Below are positions 9,136 through 17,933 of a stretch of DNA of 64,000 nucleotides, one piece after another. The stretch is from Limnoglobus sp043757025 (GTDB lineage: Bacteria > Planctomycetota > Planctomycetia > Gemmatales > Gemmataceae): positions 1-64,000 of the forward strand of contig JAYVQG010000110.1 in assembly GCA_043757025.1 (NCBI GenBank), given 5' to 3'. The notes under the pieces are model-generated. The model saw nothing but the letters and a program-made list of their open reading frames with translations. It had not been told where the DNA came from and searched no databases. The first letter of the stretch is position 1. Each line of letters starts with the position of its first letter. A program made the position numbers and the translations under genes.

Positions 9136-12100
9136 TTAGCGTTTCATCAGCGTTTCATCGAGGTTCAACATCACGTTGGCGACGACGGTCCACGCCGCAA
9201 GGTCTGCGACTTCGACGCCGGGCGGTACGGGTCCAATCGGCTCCGTGGCCATCTTCTTGGCCTTGTCGGGCGCTTTCGCGAACTCGGTTTTGGCGCTATC
9301 GTATAGCTTCGTTAATCGTGCCGTTTCGTTCGGCTGGATCGGTCGCGAAAGCGCTTCTCGGAAGGCGAACGCGAGCTTTTCCTCAGTCGTTTTACCGCCA
9401 ATTTTGACGATGTTTCGTGCGAATGCTTGTGCGGCTTCGATGTAAACCGAGTCGTTGAGCGTGACGAGTGCCTGCAATGGCGTGTTCGTACGCGGACGAC
9501 GCACGGAGCAAATGTCGCGGTTCGGGGCATCGAAGGTGGCCATCGATGGATACGGGTTGGTGCGACGCCATTCGGTGTAAATTCCGCGTCGAAATTTATC
9601 CTCGCCGTCGCTGGTACTCCAGTCCATCGAACGACCGAATGCGGCACTGAGTCCGAACGAGGGTTGCGGCGGTTTTACCGATGGTCCGTACATCTTGGTA
9701 CTCAGTAGCCCGCTCACCGCGAGCGCCTGGTCGCGAACCATCTCGGCGGTCAGACGCACGCGCGGCCCGCGACCGACCCAGCGATTTTCCGGATCGCGCT
9801 CGATTAAATCGGGCGTGACTTTCGACGTTTGTTTGTACGCGGTCGTCGTGACGAGCAACTTGATGAGTGCTTTGCGGTCCCACGGTTTCCCGCCCGATGC
9901 CGACGGTTCCATCAGTTCGACGGCAAGCCAATCGAGCAGTTCGGGATGGCTCGGGAGTTCGCCTTGCGAGCCGAATTCTTCGCTCGTGCGGACGAGGCCG
10001 ACGCCGAAGAGTTGCTCCCAATCGCGGTTGACGATCACGCGTGCCGTGAGGGGATTGTTGCGATCGACGAGCCATTTCGCGAGTGCGAGCCGGTTCTTCG
10101 CGGTCTCTTTCGGGATCGCGTGAAGTGCGGACGGCACGCCTTCGTGACACTCTTCGCCGAGGTCTTGGAAGTTCCCGCGAAACTGGAGTTTCGTCTTGCG
10201 GCGCTGCTCTTTTGGCAGTTCCTGCATGATCGGCACCGTGTTCGGTTTGATCGCCGCCAGCGACTGACTTAGCGTTGTCAGTTTGTTCCGATCGGGCATC
10301 GTTTCGGGCGCGAGGGACGTGGCGTAAAAGGTGGCCAGTTCTTCGCGTTGAACCGGCGTTCGCTTGGTGGCTTCGACGTGTAGTACCTTGAGAATTCGTT
10401 CGGGTAATTGCGCGGTAATGATCGTTTTCGGTTCGTCGGTGACCGCGATTCGGAAACGGCCGAGAACGTGATCGACGTGCGTCGATTGTTGTTCGATCGT
10501 CACAACTAGCTGCGAGCCAACCGGGACATCGATCGCGTTCGGCGGATACACTGACAAGGCATGGTCAGTCCCGATCGCCCCGCCGACGGCCCAACCCGTT
10601 TTGCTTACGGTGTCGAGCACGCTGATTGCAATAAAACCGGGCTGCGAGAAATCGGCGACCGCGTTCGTGAAGTAAATCGGTTTGGCACCGCCGAGTTCGT
10701 AACTGGCACTCGGGTTGGGAGCGTCGGTGATCGTCTTTTCCCACACCGGACTTCGTTTCGCATCGAGTGCGCTGATCTTCGCGCCCTTCATACGAGCGCC
10801 AACACCGCCATCGGTGCGGTTCCAGATCGCGATGCGATCGATCGGCTGCTCGGAGCCGAGATCGACTTCCCACCATGGGTCGTTTGCGATCGCAGTGTGC
10901 GAAACGGACTTGCCCACGAAGTATTCGCCGCTGGTGTTGCCATCGATGGCGAGTTTTGCGGGGCCATCAAAAGCGGTGCTGATTTGCGACGCGGTGCCCT
11001 TCATCGCGATGTTCTTACCGCCACTGAAAACTTGCACTTCCGCGAGCATCAGGTAGGCGTTCTTTTCCGGTAGCACAATCCGAACGAATCTTGCGACGGG
11101 CACGGCCGACTTCGGTGGAACGAGACTCGCCGCGATGCGAGTCACGATGAAGTTCCCGCCGCCGTGGCCCGGTCCACCACCGGGTAGCAACTTGTCCGCA
11201 AGTGTAACTAGGCGAATACCCGCCAGTTTCGCTGCGTTCAACGGCAGTTCGACCGTGTACGTATCTTTATTCGCTGATTTCGCGACGAACACCGAACCGT
11301 CTTCGCGAACCGTCGTGGCGTTCCCCGACTGGGACTTGGCGTTCGTCGGCTTTAGCTCGTTCCACTTCGGGTTGAGTGCGAGCGATTGTTCCCACGCTGT
11401 CAGGCTTTTCAAAATCTCGGGTGCAGGAGATTTCCACTTCGCCACGATGCTTGCGACTTCGGCTTCAATTTTGGCTCTCTGCTTCTTCTGGTCGTCGCCG
11501 TAGAAGCTGTGCAGCGGCGTTTCGTCCGTGCGGTCTGCGTCGGCAGAATTGTTTAGGAAGGCATATAGCTGGAAAAATTCCTTCTGCGTGATCGGGTCGT
11601 ACTTGTGGGTATGACACTGGGCGCAGGCGATCGAAGTGCCCATCCATGTCGTCAGCGTGGTGTTCACGCGATCGATGACGGCGACGTTGCGGAACTCTTC
11701 GTCGCTAGTGCCGCCTTCGTTATTCGTGAGCGTGTTACGGTGGAACGCGGTGGCGATCAGTTGCTCGTCGGTCGGGTTCGGCAACAGGTCGCCCGCAATC
11801 TGTTCGATGGTAAATTGGTCGAACGGCTTGTTGGAATTGAACGAACGAATTACATAGTCGCGGTACGCCCAGATCGTGCGTGCGGGGTCGTCGGCATACC
11901 CGGCGGAGTCGGCGTAGCGTGCCAGATCGAGCCACATTCGCGACCAGTGTTCGCCGTAACTCGGCTTCGCCAGCAACCGGTCGACGAGCTTTTCGTAGGC
12001 ATTCGGCGAGGTATCTTTGACGAACTCATCGACTTCTTTCGAAGTCGGCGGCAGCCCCGTCAGGTCGAGCGACACTCGCCGTGCGAGAGTATAACGATCC

Positions 12101-12603
12101 GCTTCGGGCAGGAAAGCCAGCCCTTCTTTTTGCAGTTTCGCGAGCAGGAAGCGATCGATCGGGTTGGGCAAACTGCCTGCTGGCACGATGGGCCGCAACG
12201 GCTTCTCGTACGCCCAGTGTGCGGCATACTTTCCACCTTGTTGGATCCACGTTTTGAGCAACTGGATTTCGTGCAGCGTCAGCTTCTTGTCCGATTTCGG
12301 CGGCGGCATCACCTTGCCGCGTTCGGTCGATGTCACGCGATGCATCATCTCGCTCGCATCCGGTTTCCCCGGCACCACGGCCACGACATCGTCGATGACC
12401 GCACGCGAACCGGCCTCGGTATCGAGACGCAAATCGCCCTTGCGTTCGTTCTCATCGGGGCCATGACACTGGTAACATTTGTTGGAAAGGATCGGCCGAA
12501 TATCGCGGTTGAAGTCGATTGCTTTCGCGTCGTCGGCACGGGATGCTTGCAGACTAACGAATAGCGAGACGACAACGAACGAGAATTTCCGGAACGGAAC
12601 CAT
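9136..12603 (-). CDS. PSCyt1/DUF1549/DUF1553 multi-domain secreted protein
   Basis: The protein has 1155 residues from the ATG at 12603, which has GAGG 8 nt upstream; a longer TTG start at 12630 has none. A signal peptide (MVPFRKFSFVVVSLFVSLQASRA) is followed by a planctomycete cytochrome c-like domain with haem motif CYQCHG (PSCyt1). Next come DUF1549 (IDRFLLAKLQKEGLAFLPEADR, ARYADSAGYADDPAR), a central region resembling an F5/8 type C (discoidin) domain (WWEVDLGSEQPIDRIAIWNRTD), and DUF1553 (NPLTARVIVNRDWEQLFG, RRPRTNTPLQALVTLND). It is co-transcribed with the DUF1501 gene, probably as an envelope complex. Confidence 0.9.
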   Translation of the reverse strand: MVPFRKFSFVVVSLFVSLQASRADDAKAIDFNRDIRPILSNKCYQCHGPDENERKGDLRLDTEAGSRAVIDDVVAVVPGKPDASEMMHRVTSTERGKVMPPPKSDKKLTLHEIQLLKTWIQQGGKYAAHWAYEKPLRPIVPAGSLPNPIDRFLLAKLQKEGLAFLPEADRYTLARRVSLDLTGLPPTSKEVDEFVKDTSPNAYEKLVDRLLAKPSYGEHWSRMWLDLARYADSAGYADDPARTIWAYRDYVIRSFNSNKPFDQFTIEQIAGDLLPNPTDEQLIATAFHRNTLTNNEGGTSDEEFRNVAVIDRVNTTLTTWMGTSIACAQCHTHKYDPITQKEFFQLYAFLNNSADADRTDETPLHSFYGDDQKKQRAKIEAEVASIVAKWKSPAPEILKSLTAWEQSLALNPKWNELKPTNAKSQSGNATTVREDGSVFVAKSANKDTYTVELPLNAAKLAGIRLVTLADKLLPGGGPGHGGGNFIVTRIAASLVPPKSAVPVARFVRIVLPEKNAYLMLAEVQVFSGGKNIAMKGTASQISTAFDGPAKLAIDGNTSGEYFVGKSVSHTAIANDPWWEVDLGSEQPIDRIAIWNRTDGGVGARMKGAKISALDAKRSPVWEKTITDAPNPSASYELGGAKPIYFTNAVADFSQPGFIAISVLDTVSKTGWAVGGAIGTDHALSVYPPNAIDVPVGSQLVVTIEQQSTHVDHVLGRFRIAVTDEPKTIITAQLPERILKVLHVEATKRTPVQREELATFYATSLAPETMPDRNKLTTLSQSLAAIKPNTVPIMQELPKEQRRKTKLQFRGNFQDLGEECHEGVPSALHAIPKETAKNRLALAKWLVDRNNPLTARVIVNRDWEQLFGVGLVRTSEEFGSQGELPSHPELLDWLAVELMEPSASGGKPWDRKALIKLLVTTTAYKQTSKVTPDLIERDPENRWVGRGPRVRLTAEMVRDQALAVSGLLSTKMYGPSVKPPQPSFGLSAAFGRSMDWSTSDGEDKFRRGIYTEWRRTNPYPSMATFDAPNRDICSVRRPRTNTPLQALVTLNDSVYIEAAQAFARNIVKIGGKTTEEKLAFAFREALSRPIQPNETARLTKLYDSAKTEFAKAPDKAKKMATEPIGPVPPGVEVADLAAWTVVANVMLNLDETLMKR

Positions 12604-12723
12604 GCTGATAGCCTCGTTGGGAGACCGCAATGCGACAGACGGCAGGCAGGGAGAACGTAACCATTCCCATAATCACAGTATACCGACTTGGTCCACGTGT
12701 TGCGAAACCGATTCTGGCGGAGT

Positions 12724-13692
12724 TTACGCGACGGCCCGGACTGGCTCGGCTTCAGCGAGTTGGGCATTCACAACATGGTCCGTAACAAATAGACGTTCGA
12801 TGCGACCGTTACGGATCCGCTTCCGTGCCTCGGTGATTTCTAATGGTGTGGCGAGACCGCGACGAGCGACTTCGGTGAAATCGGGTGCGATCGAATCGCA
12901 ATAGACTTCGACGCCACGAATCGCGTAGTCGGCGATTTGCCGTGCGAAACTCGCGTGTTCGCCGATGAAGCCGACCCGTTGCGGAAGTTCGCGATATTCC
13001 TGTTGTTGTTCGGCCCGCGCGATGGCTGCGGGCGTGTCGGCATTGAGCATGGCGGCCGCGAATGGGGAACGCAGCGAGATGTGACACCGTGGTGTCAGTC
13101 GCCGTTTGCGCGGTCGTTGTTGCAGGTTATCGAGGATCGTTTGCAGGTCGATTTTTGCGCGCCGTTCCGTGCAAACATGATCGATAATTCTGCGTGCATG
13201 GGCTTCACGGGCGCTAAAAAGTTCGCTGGTGAATGGCCATTCGCCCCAGCATGGTGGCACGGTTGCGGCGAATTCGCCGAAGCCGATCTCGGTGGTCGGG
13301 TTCGCAACGGCGAAGCGATAGTCGCAACTCAAGGCGAGTTCCAGACCAGGGCCGAGGCACGGCCCCTGGATCATCGCGAGGCTAACGAACGCCGCTTCGC
13401 TTAATTGCCGCAAGACACGTTCGCCGGTGGCGGCAAAGTCGCGGCACTCGCCATCGGTTTTCAATTCCGCCAACGCATCGAAATCGTAACCCGCACAGAA
13501 GCCCGCAGGCTTCGCGGAGCGAACGACGAGAATTTCGAGGCACGGATTTTGGTTGACGATCTCGATGGCTCGCCCGATCGCCAGTATGCGCGGCAAGTTC
13601 AGCCGATTCGCCCGGCGGCCGGGGAAATCGAGCCATAGCGTCGCGATGCCGCGATCCGCTTCCACCCGAATATCGTCCGTTTCGTAGAGCAT
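12724..13692 (-). CDS. Crotonase-family protein with a degenerate FadB-like C-terminal segment
   Basis: The protein has 322 residues from the ATG at 13692; an upstream TTG at 13734 is less likely. Residues 1-170 are crotonase: PAGFCAGYDFD (63-72), oxyanion-hole segment GPCLGPGLELALSCDYRFA (110-128), and glutamates E118 and E135 at the positions used by enoyl-CoA hydratases. Residues 239-300 read like the start of a hydroxyacyl-CoA dehydrogenase NAD domain (RVGFIGEHASFARQIADYAI), but the GxGxxG motif is lost and the domain stops early. It may descend from a FadB-type bifunctional enzyme. It lies 54 bp downstream of the WD40 gene, possibly in the same transcript. Substrate unknown. Confidence 0.75.
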   Translation of the reverse strand: MLYETDDIRVEADRGIATLWLDFPGRRANRLNLPRILAIGRAIEIVNQNPCLEILVVRSAKPAGFCAGYDFDALAELKTDGECRDFAATGERVLRQLSEAAFVSLAMIQGPCLGPGLELALSCDYRFAVANPTTEIGFGEFAATVPPCWGEWPFTSELFSAREAHARRIIDHVCTERRAKIDLQTILDNLQQRPRKRRLTPRCHISLRSPFAAAMLNADTPAAIARAEQQQEYRELPQRVGFIGEHASFARQIADYAIRGVEVYCDSIAPDFTEVARRGLATPLEITEARKRIRNGRIERLFVTDHVVNAQLAEAEPVRAVA

Positions 13693-13746
13693 CGTTGTCG
13701 TCAAATTTTCGCGGAAACAGCGGCACCGCGTCAAGCCGAACTTGTG

Positions 13747-15252
13747 TCACAAAAGTTCCGCCAAAATGCGGTCGATCGGCCAGAGTTTCACGCCGCCATC
13801 GCTGCCGCCGGTTGCGAGCGTTCGCCCGTCTGCCGAGATCGCCAGCGAACGGATCGGCGTAATATGCCAGCCGAGCGAGAATCGCGGTTCCAGCGTGTCG
13901 CTATCCAACACGTAGAGCAAGCCATCGCCATCCGCGACAAACACGTGTTTGCGATCCCGCGACAACGCGATGGCCGTAATTTCATTCGACTGGTTACCGA
14001 TGGCACGGAATGCAGCGTTGGTGACACTAACACCTGCCATAGAATCACAGACATTGTTGTAAATTATATGGCCGATGAAGCCGATGAGACGACCATTTGC
14101 GTCGTTGTAAACGGTATGACACCATAGTTGTTGCATCGAACCCACTTGGTACCGTACGGGTGCGGTGAATTCATACACCCAGCACCACTCCAGCAAGTCG
14201 ATGACTTGAATGCCACGAGTATGAAAAACGATTGCAAATCGTTCAGTTGGCGAGGGATTTCCCGAAATCATACTGTTTCCGACACATTTTAACCTGCAGA
14301 TATTTGAAAAATGTGTCAACTGCGAAAGAATGATATCTGAGCCAGTGGACACTGCAAATTGATCCGGTTTGCAACTTGAGACCAGCCCTTGATACGCAGG
14401 TGCATCATGTAGTTCAGAAATGAGGTCTTCTGGTTTATCAATTGCAACAATTTTGCGACGAATCAACATTTTTTCTGGATGGTCCCCATCTGTCAAATCC
14501 ACAATGGATAATGCAGAACCTCGAGATGTCGGCCCTGCAATAATCAGGCTATTGTTGTCAGCGAATGCGACATTTGTTGCATCATTCCCATACTTCCGAA
14601 AGCGGATCGTTGGCAGTATACCATCGAGCGCCCACACTGAAACATACCCGCCTTCTTCGACTGCCGCGACTCGTTTGCCGTCGCGGTCGAAGGCGAGTGC
14701 GTGGATTGTGCCGTGTTGTGCGGGGAGCATTCCGGGGCGATGGTGTCGCAGTGCGTCTGGGCCGAGTTCTTCGCGCTGGTCGTAGCAGGGGCCGCAGGTT
14801 TCGCCCATCCAGCCGAGCGATTCGGGCGTACCGACCGTGCCGCAACCACATGCGGCGAGCCAAATCGACGACATCCCTTCGCGCTTGAGGAACAGGTGAT
14901 CCGGGTAACAGTGCCAGAGTGGCGGGCGTTCGTCGGTACGTGTTCGGCGAATCAGATCGTGCGCCGATTCGTCTTCGAGGCGACGACCGCGAACGACGAC
15001 GTGCTTACGGTCGATATGATCGGTCCACCACGAGCCGACGATTTGCGACGTCGGCAACCTCTTCCCCGCAACGTACTCTTTGCTCCCGGCCACACTCTTT
15101 TCCAATGTGCGGGCGAACTTGCGCCATTTCGCGTCATCGTCATCCAGCAAGCGCATTTCGTGGAAACCGTTTGCGGCGGCGGTTGCGGCCGATAACATCG
15201 CGACGACTTCGCTCGGCGTTGGGTCGATCCGGATCGCGTGATATTGTTGCAT
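13747..15252 (-). CDS. WD40-repeat protein of the Gemmata type
   Basis: The protein has 501 residues. A short N-terminal region of about 130 residues is followed by a cysteine motif, ACGCGTVGTPESLGWMGETC then GPCYDQREE, which looks like a small zinc-binding knuckle. WD40-like blades run from about residue 175 (IHALAFDRDGKRVAAVEEGGYVSVW), with the clearest at the end (IRSLAISADGRTLATGGSDG then GVKLW). There is no signal peptide. Proteins with this cysteine knuckle ahead of WD40 blades are, to my knowledge, expanded in Gemmata. The function is probably a protein-interaction scaffold. The middle of the gene (about 14040-14560) is noticeably AT-richer than its ends. Confidence 0.8.
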   Translation of the reverse strand: MQQYHAIRIDPTPSEVVAMLSAATAAANGFHEMRLLDDDDAKWRKFARTLEKSVAGSKEYVAGKRLPTSQIVGSWWTDHIDRKHVVVRGRRLEDESAHDLIRRTRTDERPPLWHCYPDHLFLKREGMSSIWLAACGCGTVGTPESLGWMGETCGPCYDQREELGPDALRHHRPGMLPAQHGTIHALAFDRDGKRVAAVEEGGYVSVWALDGILPTIRFRKYGNDATNVAFADNNSLIIAGPTSRGSALSIVDLTDGDHPEKMLIRRKIVAIDKPEDLISELHDAPAYQGLVSSCKPDQFAVSTGSDIILSQLTHFSNICRLKCVGNSMISGNPSPTERFAIVFHTRGIQVIDLLEWCWVYEFTAPVRYQVGSMQQLWCHTVYNDANGRLIGFIGHIIYNNVCDSMAGVSVTNAAFRAIGNQSNEITAIALSRDRKHVFVADGDGLLYVLDSDTLEPRFSLGWHITPIRSLAISADGRTLATGGSDGGVKLWPIDRILAELL

Positions 15253-15326
15253 CGGTTGGCACGCGGAGGGGGAAGGAAGCGGGGCGATTGCTATAACGCC
15301 AACAACGCTGTTCTTGGAGTTATGCT

Positions 15327-16205
15327 ATGTCGCCGGCACCGCTACTACAAAGTCGAGTCGAGGGCTTTCCGCTCCGCCAAGGGAAGGTGCGCGACATATA
15401 CGATCTCGGCGAAACACTCGCATTCGTCGCCACCGACCGCATCAGTGCGTTCGACTGGGTGATGCCCAACGGCATTCCCGGCAAAGGCATCATCCTCACC
15501 GCGATGTCGAAATTTTGGCTCGACTGGCTGCACGTGCCGAACCATTGGATCAGCGATAACATCGCCGATTTCCCCGCGGCATTCCGCGATCAGGCGGCCA
15601 CATTTCGCGGGCGAACGCAACTCGTGACGAAGACGAAAGTCATACCGATCGAGTGCGTCGCACGCGGTTATCTCGCCGGTTCCGGGTGGAAGGAATATCG
15701 CCAGCATGGCACCGTTTGTGGCATCTCCTTGCCGAGTGGACTTCGCGAAAGCGAGCGCCTGCCGGAGCCGATCTTCACACCCGCAACGAAAGCCGAGACG
15801 GGGCACGATGAAAATATCGCGTTCGCGCAAATGGCTTCGATCGTAGGCGAAAGCGTGGCCAGCGAGTTGAAGGAACGCACGCTCGATATTTACCGGCGAG
15901 CCGCAACGTATGCCGAGTCGCGCGGGATTATCCTCGCCGATACGAAACTCGAATGGGGCACGTTGCCGAACGGCGAAATCATCCTGATCGACGAAGTGCT
16001 GACGCCGGATAGTTCGCGATTTTGGCCGAAGGAGTCGTACCAAGTAGGGATCTCGCCGCCGTCGTTCGACAAGCAGTTCCTGCGCGACTGGCTCGAAACG
16101 ACGACGTGGGACAAAGCCAGCCCGCCACCAAATTTGCCGCAAGATGTCATCGAAAAGACCGCCGCAAAGTACCGCGAAGCGTACGAGCGATTGACGGGGA
16201 ACTGA
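15327..16205 (+). CDS. purC: Phosphoribosylaminoimidazole-succinocarboxamide synthase PurC
   Basis: The protein has 292 residues. It catalyses the ATP-dependent ligation of aspartate to CAIR in purine synthesis. Recognisable segments are GKVRDIYDLGETLAFVATDR, SAFDWVMPNGIPGKG, ECVARGYLAGSGWKEY, FTPATKAETGHDENI, and LADTKLEWG with LIDEVLTPDSSRFW. The length fits the longer, yeast-like PurC form. The ATG has TTGGAGT 7 nt upstream. Its stop codon directly abuts the stop of the convergent FHA gene with no spacer. Confidence 0.96.
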   Translation: MSPAPLLQSRVEGFPLRQGKVRDIYDLGETLAFVATDRISAFDWVMPNGIPGKGIILTAMSKFWLDWLHVPNHWISDNIADFPAAFRDQAATFRGRTQLVTKTKVIPIECVARGYLAGSGWKEYRQHGTVCGISLPSGLRESERLPEPIFTPATKAETGHDENIAFAQMASIVGESVASELKERTLDIYRRAATYAESRGIILADTKLEWGTLPNGEIILIDEVLTPDSSRFWPKESYQVGISPPSFDKQFLRDWLETTTWDKASPPPNLPQDVIEKTAAKYREAYERLTGN

Positions 16206-17813
16206 CTACGCCGCGCCGCCGCCGCTGCTTTTTGGCGTGAGCATTCCGAACAGGCGTTGCCAGATCGACTGGCGTTCTTCGTTGAGTTGGTTCATTCGCT
16301 CGTAAACCCAGTTGTGGTTCTCGGCGGATTCTTCCGTCATCGCGGGGACATCGTCGGGTGCGGGCAAATTCGATGCGGGTTCCATCGGGGTTTCGGCTTC
16401 TGCGACGGGCGCTTCCTTCTTCGCGTTCGATTTGGTCATCTCGAGTTGAAGCTTTTGGAGTTCGATATTCAGCTCGGTCATGCGGCCGAGTTCGCTTTGC
16501 ACCGCCCCCATTTGTTCGCGGTGCATTTGGCCGAACATCTGCATCATCATCATCAGCGATTGTTGGAATTGCGCGAACATCTGGTTCTGCATTTCGCCGA
16601 GTTGCTTCAGCATCGGCACGATGGATGCGTCACCATCGCCCGTGGGCACCGCAATCGTCGGAAATGCCATCGGGCGGAACGTCGGCATCGCGAGTGCCTG
16701 GAGTGCCGCGAGTGCCGGGTTCGGCGATTCGACGCGCGGTACGGGTGTGCGGGCAGTTGCCGTGATGTGTTCGGGGCCGGTCGGGTCGGGCGTTTGTTGC
16801 AAAAATCCCGAGTCGAAGTTCGTGCTGTCCCCCGGCAAGAACGTGCCGAGATCGCCCGATGAACCCGTCACTGTTGCGATGATTTCTTCGATCTGATCCG
16901 TCGTCATCGGCGAGCGATTCGCTTGTGCCATCGGCTCGCTGGCGAGGTTTTCGTCGTATTCCGTCTGGGCGGGTTTGTATCGGTCGCTGCGTCCGGAAAG
17001 GTCGGCAACGAGCGGCGGCGATGACGCCCCGACATCGAACGAAATCCTCCCGTCGTCGATTTCCGCCATAACTGGTGCAGGTTGCGATTGATGGTATCGC
17101 GCCTCGATCGCGAACTCGCCGACCTGAAGTTCGTCGTTATCCGACAGCCGTGCTAAACGAACGGGTTCGCCGTTGACGAGGATGTGACCCCCGGTCAGGT
17201 CGACCACCCACAGACCGTCGGGCGAATGCAACAGGTAGCAATGGAACGGCGCAATGTCCTTGCCGACGAGGTGGATTTTGCACGACTGCGAGGCACCGAT
17301 GAGTGTCAGGACGCGATTGACTTCCCACTCGGTTCGCGTGGCATGGCCGTTGCGGACCGCGATCGTACACTTCGGCAGCCCCGTCGGCACGTCGGGTCCG
17401 GCGGCCAGCGGGTGGAACGTCGGGCCGAATTCGGCGGGGTGCGGCGACACCGCCTCGACGAGGTGGATGCGGAACGGGCCGATCTGCACCGGTGCTTCCG
17501 GTACGAGCCAACCGTACATTTCGCGACCGTGCGGCCAGTAAATCCCACCGCGGCTACCCAGATCGCCCACAAACACATGACCGCCGACGACTTGCAAGAA
17601 TGCGTGAATCGGTTCGACATCGGCGGCGTTGAGGTGAATGTCGCACACTTCGTGACTGCCGATCAGCGCGAACGGGTAATCGAGCATGCCACGGGCCGCC
17701 GCCGACCCATCTTCTTGCTCGATCAGGACTTCCATCGGGGCGTAAGCCCCGCAGGCCGTCGCAAATCGTTCGGTCGACGTCGAATCCACGTTGGGCGTGC
17801 CCTCGTTAGCCAT
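16206..17813 (-). CDS. Protein with two FHA domains and a C-terminal coiled coil
   Basis: The protein has 535 residues from the ATG at 17813 (an upstream ATG at 17828 is possible). FHA domain 1 spans about 45-120 (FALIGSHEVCDIHLN, VFVGDLGSRGGIYW) and FHA domain 2 about 166-240 (VLTLIGASQSCKIHL, LWVVDLTGGHILVNG). FHA modules bind phosphothreonine peptides, although the usual GS/SSxxH core is only partly kept here. A low-complexity linker follows, then a Met/Gln-rich segment near 430-500 predicted to form a coiled coil. There are no membrane segments. It probably acts as a scaffold in Ser/Thr kinase signalling, which is prominent in planctomycetes. Confidence 0.85.
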   Translation of the reverse strand: MANEGTPNVDSTSTERFATACGAYAPMEVLIEQEDGSAAARGMLDYPFALIGSHEVCDIHLNAADVEPIHAFLQVVGGHVFVGDLGSRGGIYWPHGREMYGWLVPEAPVQIGPFRIHLVEAVSPHPAEFGPTFHPLAAGPDVPTGLPKCTIAVRNGHATRTEWEVNRVLTLIGASQSCKIHLVGKDIAPFHCYLLHSPDGLWVVDLTGGHILVNGEPVRLARLSDNDELQVGEFAIEARYHQSQPAPVMAEIDDGRISFDVGASSPPLVADLSGRSDRYKPAQTEYDENLASEPMAQANRSPMTTDQIEEIIATVTGSSGDLGTFLPGDSTNFDSGFLQQTPDPTGPEHITATARTPVPRVESPNPALAALQALAMPTFRPMAFPTIAVPTGDGDASIVPMLKQLGEMQNQMFAQFQQSLMMMMQMFGQMHREQMGAVQSELGRMTELNIELQKLQLEMTKSNAKKEAPVAEAETPMEPASNLPAPDDVPAMTEESAENHNWVYERMNQLNEERQSIWQRLFGMLTPKSSGGGAA

Positions 17814-17933
17814 CGCAGAATACCGCATCGCGCATCTTCTGCTTCGGACAACTATAGATGCTTCCGCAGCGCGGTGCAAAAGCGAAATGCCAGAACTTCG
17901 CCGAATTCGGGCCGGAAATCAATCCCGTTCCGA

